Origin: Batillaria attramentaria
Lineage: Eukaryota > Mollusca > Gastropoda > Batillariidae
DNA: 64,000 bases
Assembly (NCBI GenBank): GCA_018292915.2
Contig: JACVVK020000036.1
Location: 2,305,001-2,369,000, forward strand
Direction: 5' to 3'
Numbering within the stretch: position 1 is the first letter of the stretch; each line of letters begins with the position of its first letter. The translations under genes were made by a program, and so were the position numbers. This document shows, piece after piece, positions 62,039 through 64,000 of this stretch. The notes beneath the pieces were generated by a model. It was given only the letters and a program-made list of their open reading frames with translations. It did no database searches and was not told the origin of the DNA.

Positions 62039-62662
62039 CATGCCGAAATACCAAACACAAACACAACACAACTACCACAAACAAACTGCTAAGGGAGGAG
62101 TCAAAATACGTACAGATCCTTTTTTACCATTGATCATTACATTAAAGGGTCTATATTCGTTAAGCCGCTGAGATGGAAAACTTTCAAAGTCCGTTTACCA
62201 GCTAGAAGGATGTTTCATTTGACCATTGCGACCGCTTTCGTGACTTTGTGGCGTATAATATTAGAGAAACACGATTTTCTTTGAGCCTACGGTCTATTTC
62301 TAAACAGACTGGGACTAGACACAGCTTCTAAAAATAGCCACCAATCAGTGCCGTCTCGCTTGTCCTCAGTCCGCAAGCAAATAACTTCGTCTGCTCAGAA
62401 TGTGGTATATTTCTACAACAACTTCTCGTACTACGCCGGCCAGAGTCAACACTATGGTTTCATATGCGATATCATAGCTGTGACCCACGTGACTGATTCT
62501 GGTACACGGAGTCATCGTATTTGATTTTTAAAAAAATATATATTGTCCACAAGCTGTTGTATGGCTGTCATGCGTATTGAAACTTTAACTTTTTCGTGAA
62601 GGACAGATAAACGTACTCAAAGCACACATACGTGTTTTGGGGTTTGGTTTTTTTTTTAACTT
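61369..62662. other. Intergenic, microsatellite and repeat tail, no gene seen
   Basis: Holds a diverged relative of the 21714-21900 repeat (61665-61800) and an AC microsatellite (61928-62037). The rest is unique. Confidence 0.5.
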
Positions 62663-62891
62663 TCAAACTAATGTGCCTTCCGAAGGTTCTGGAAAAGGGA
62701 TAACATACGGTGACCTCTGCCCTAGCATATTATACTGAGGTATTTGCATATTAGACGCAAGGCTAATGGTACTAGATCCGTACGACGAATACCCATCGTT
62801 TTCAAAGACGATGTCTGTGATTGGCTGACGGTCAGTGTCTGATGACTTCGCCTCAGCAGCTGCAAGAAATCGCAAGACTGTGAGATATGCT

Positions 62892-62944
<53 letters not shown>

Positions 62945-63358
62945 AAAAGCATTATCTATACGGTACACACGATCGACTTCCTTGATCGACTTGCCTGAAT
63001 GAGTAATTCCCCCGACACCCCACTCTCCCCCAAACCCCATCCGAGGAAAAAAGGAAACACGTTTCGTGGTAATTCATGAAGATTTTTTTTGTTCTGAAAA
63101 GTAACCAGATTTCTGGTCGTTTGTGTTATGTCACCGTTTAAAAAGCTATCACACCAAGATACGTATTGTTTGTCAAACAAAACAGACACTTCGATCAAAA
63201 ATATGTATTTCAGACCTTCAGAGAAGCACAGACGACGGACAAGAACGGCGACGACCACGGCGAGGACAATACTGAAGAAAACGGTGATGGCGAGACCAAT
63301 CAGCAGTGGAGTTTGTGTGTCACAGCCTTGCTCATCTTCTCTGGTTGACAATTCTGGA
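62663..63358 (-). CDS. C-terminal part of a single-pass membrane protein (last two exons; 5' part outside window)
   Basis: Exon 63216-63358 (acceptor TTTACAG, donor AAG|GTCTGA) joins exon 62663-62859 (acceptor TTGCAG, stop TGA at 62663) in phase 1. The visible product is about 112 aa: a short juxtamembrane segment PELSTREDEQGCDTQTP, a 23-residue hydrophobic helix (LLIGLAITVFFSIVLAVVVA, then VLV), the stop-transfer RRLCFSE, and a cytoplasmic tail rich in Ser/Tyr/Asp (ITDIVFENDGYSSYGSS, QRSPYVIPFPEPSEG). This looks like the end of a type I receptor or adhesion protein. The tail matches no family I recognise, and Tyr residues in it could be phosphorylated. Upstream exons must lie beyond 64000 or in the remaining 640 bases. 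Confidence 0.7.
62897..62941. repeat. (CT)n microsatellite in the intron of the membrane-protein gene
   Basis: About 22 CT repeats, 38 nt upstream (in gene sense) of the last exon, where GA in the RNA replaces the usual pyrimidines. Confidence 0.93.
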
Positions 63359-63461
63359 CTGTAAATTAAGCAGACAAAATAAGAAAATTGTTCCATTTGA
63401 ACAACTTTGGTTTTATGAAAATTCGAAAACTGCTCAAACTTTCATTACAAAGTTCACATAT

Positions 63462-63680
63462 AAAACTAATTCTTTAAATAACTTTTGAATGACGCTAAAT
63501 CTTGAAATAACTTTTGAATGAATCTAAATCTTGAAATAACTTTTGAATGAAACTAAATCTTGAAATAACTTTTGAATAAAACTAATTCTTGAAATAACTT
63601 TTGAATAAAACTAATTCTTGAAATAACTTTTGAATAAAACTAATTCTTGAAATAACTTTTGAAAAAAATTCTTGAAAGAT
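63462..63680. repeat. 29-bp minisatellite, about 7 copies
   Basis: The unit AATAACTTTTGAATAAAACT plus AATTCTTGA is repeated. The first three copies carry GAATGA and AAATCTTGA variants. It lies in the intron upstream of the membrane-protein exon. Confidence 0.92.
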
Positions 63681-64000
63681 AATATTATAAGCAGGTTTTG
63701 TGAATGTGTGAGATAGATTTGCTGTGATTTTGTGTGGATTTGCTGTGATTTACTGCACATGTTAAACAAATTTTATGTTTTTATTGACGTAGAATCTTCT
63801 TCTTTTTTTTTCTTTTTTTTTTTTCCTTTTTTTTTCTTTTTTTTTTTTGGGGGGGGGGGGTTGAGCTGTGAGTTCAAAGCCAATTTTCCATTTTACACCT
63901 GTTATCTAATGGATAATGAGGTATTTTTGAATTTGAATTTGAATCACTCTGTTCAATACAAAGGTGAATTTGTCAGCGTCACAGGTCTCATCTGACAGCA

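Overview
This 64 kb window is animal nuclear DNA, most likely from a mollusc and probably a marine gastropod. That assignment rests on small exons with GT-AG introns, class A receptors of the kind expanded in gastropods, and a dense load of SINEs, MITEs, LINE 3' ends and very long CA/GT microsatellites. The species cannot be named from sequence alone. No bacterial-style genes, operons or CRISPR arrays are present.

Region by region. (1) 0.4-16.7 kb, minus strand: a complete eight-exon gene for a CFA-synthase/coclaurine N-methyltransferase-like SAM-dependent methyltransferase of about 340 aa. Its 28-nt first coding exon is separated from exon 2 by a 10.2 kb intron, and about 9.15 kb of that intron is one minisatellite (about 128 units of about 71 bp). 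(2) 16.7-21.2 kb: intergenic, with mobile-element debris. (3) 21.2-38.8 kb: a tandem segmental duplication of about 8-9 kb. Each unit carries a three-exon class A GPCR gene on the minus strand. The right copy is open and the left copy has a 1-nt frameshift. (4) 39.9-43.1 kb: a third, more diverged and more compact GPCR paralogue, also minus. (5) 43.4-47.5 kb: repeats, including one copy of a 1.7 kb element with about 230-bp terminal inverted repeats. (6) 47.7-53.6 kb, plus strand: a nine-exon arsenite-methyltransferase (AS3MT)-like gene of about 350 aa. It lacks the key catalytic cysteine position and has an in-frame TAG in exon 3. (7) 54-62 kb: repeat-dominated, with a second copy of the 1.7 kb element in the opposite orientation. 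(8) 62.7-63.4 kb, minus: the last two exons of a single-pass membrane protein that continues beyond the window.

The genes do not form a pathway. The two methyltransferases are unrelated neighbours, and the receptors are a local tandem family. The main interest lies in genome architecture: a giant palindromic minisatellite in an intron; a 5S-rRNA-derived SINE and tRNA-derived SINEs, one of which shares its 3' domain with the 5S SINE; a long-TIR element flanked by CCGG; and UG repeats packed against splice acceptors of the AS3MT-like gene. All exon joins below were made by hand from reading frame, splice dinucleotides and phase. No database search was run.
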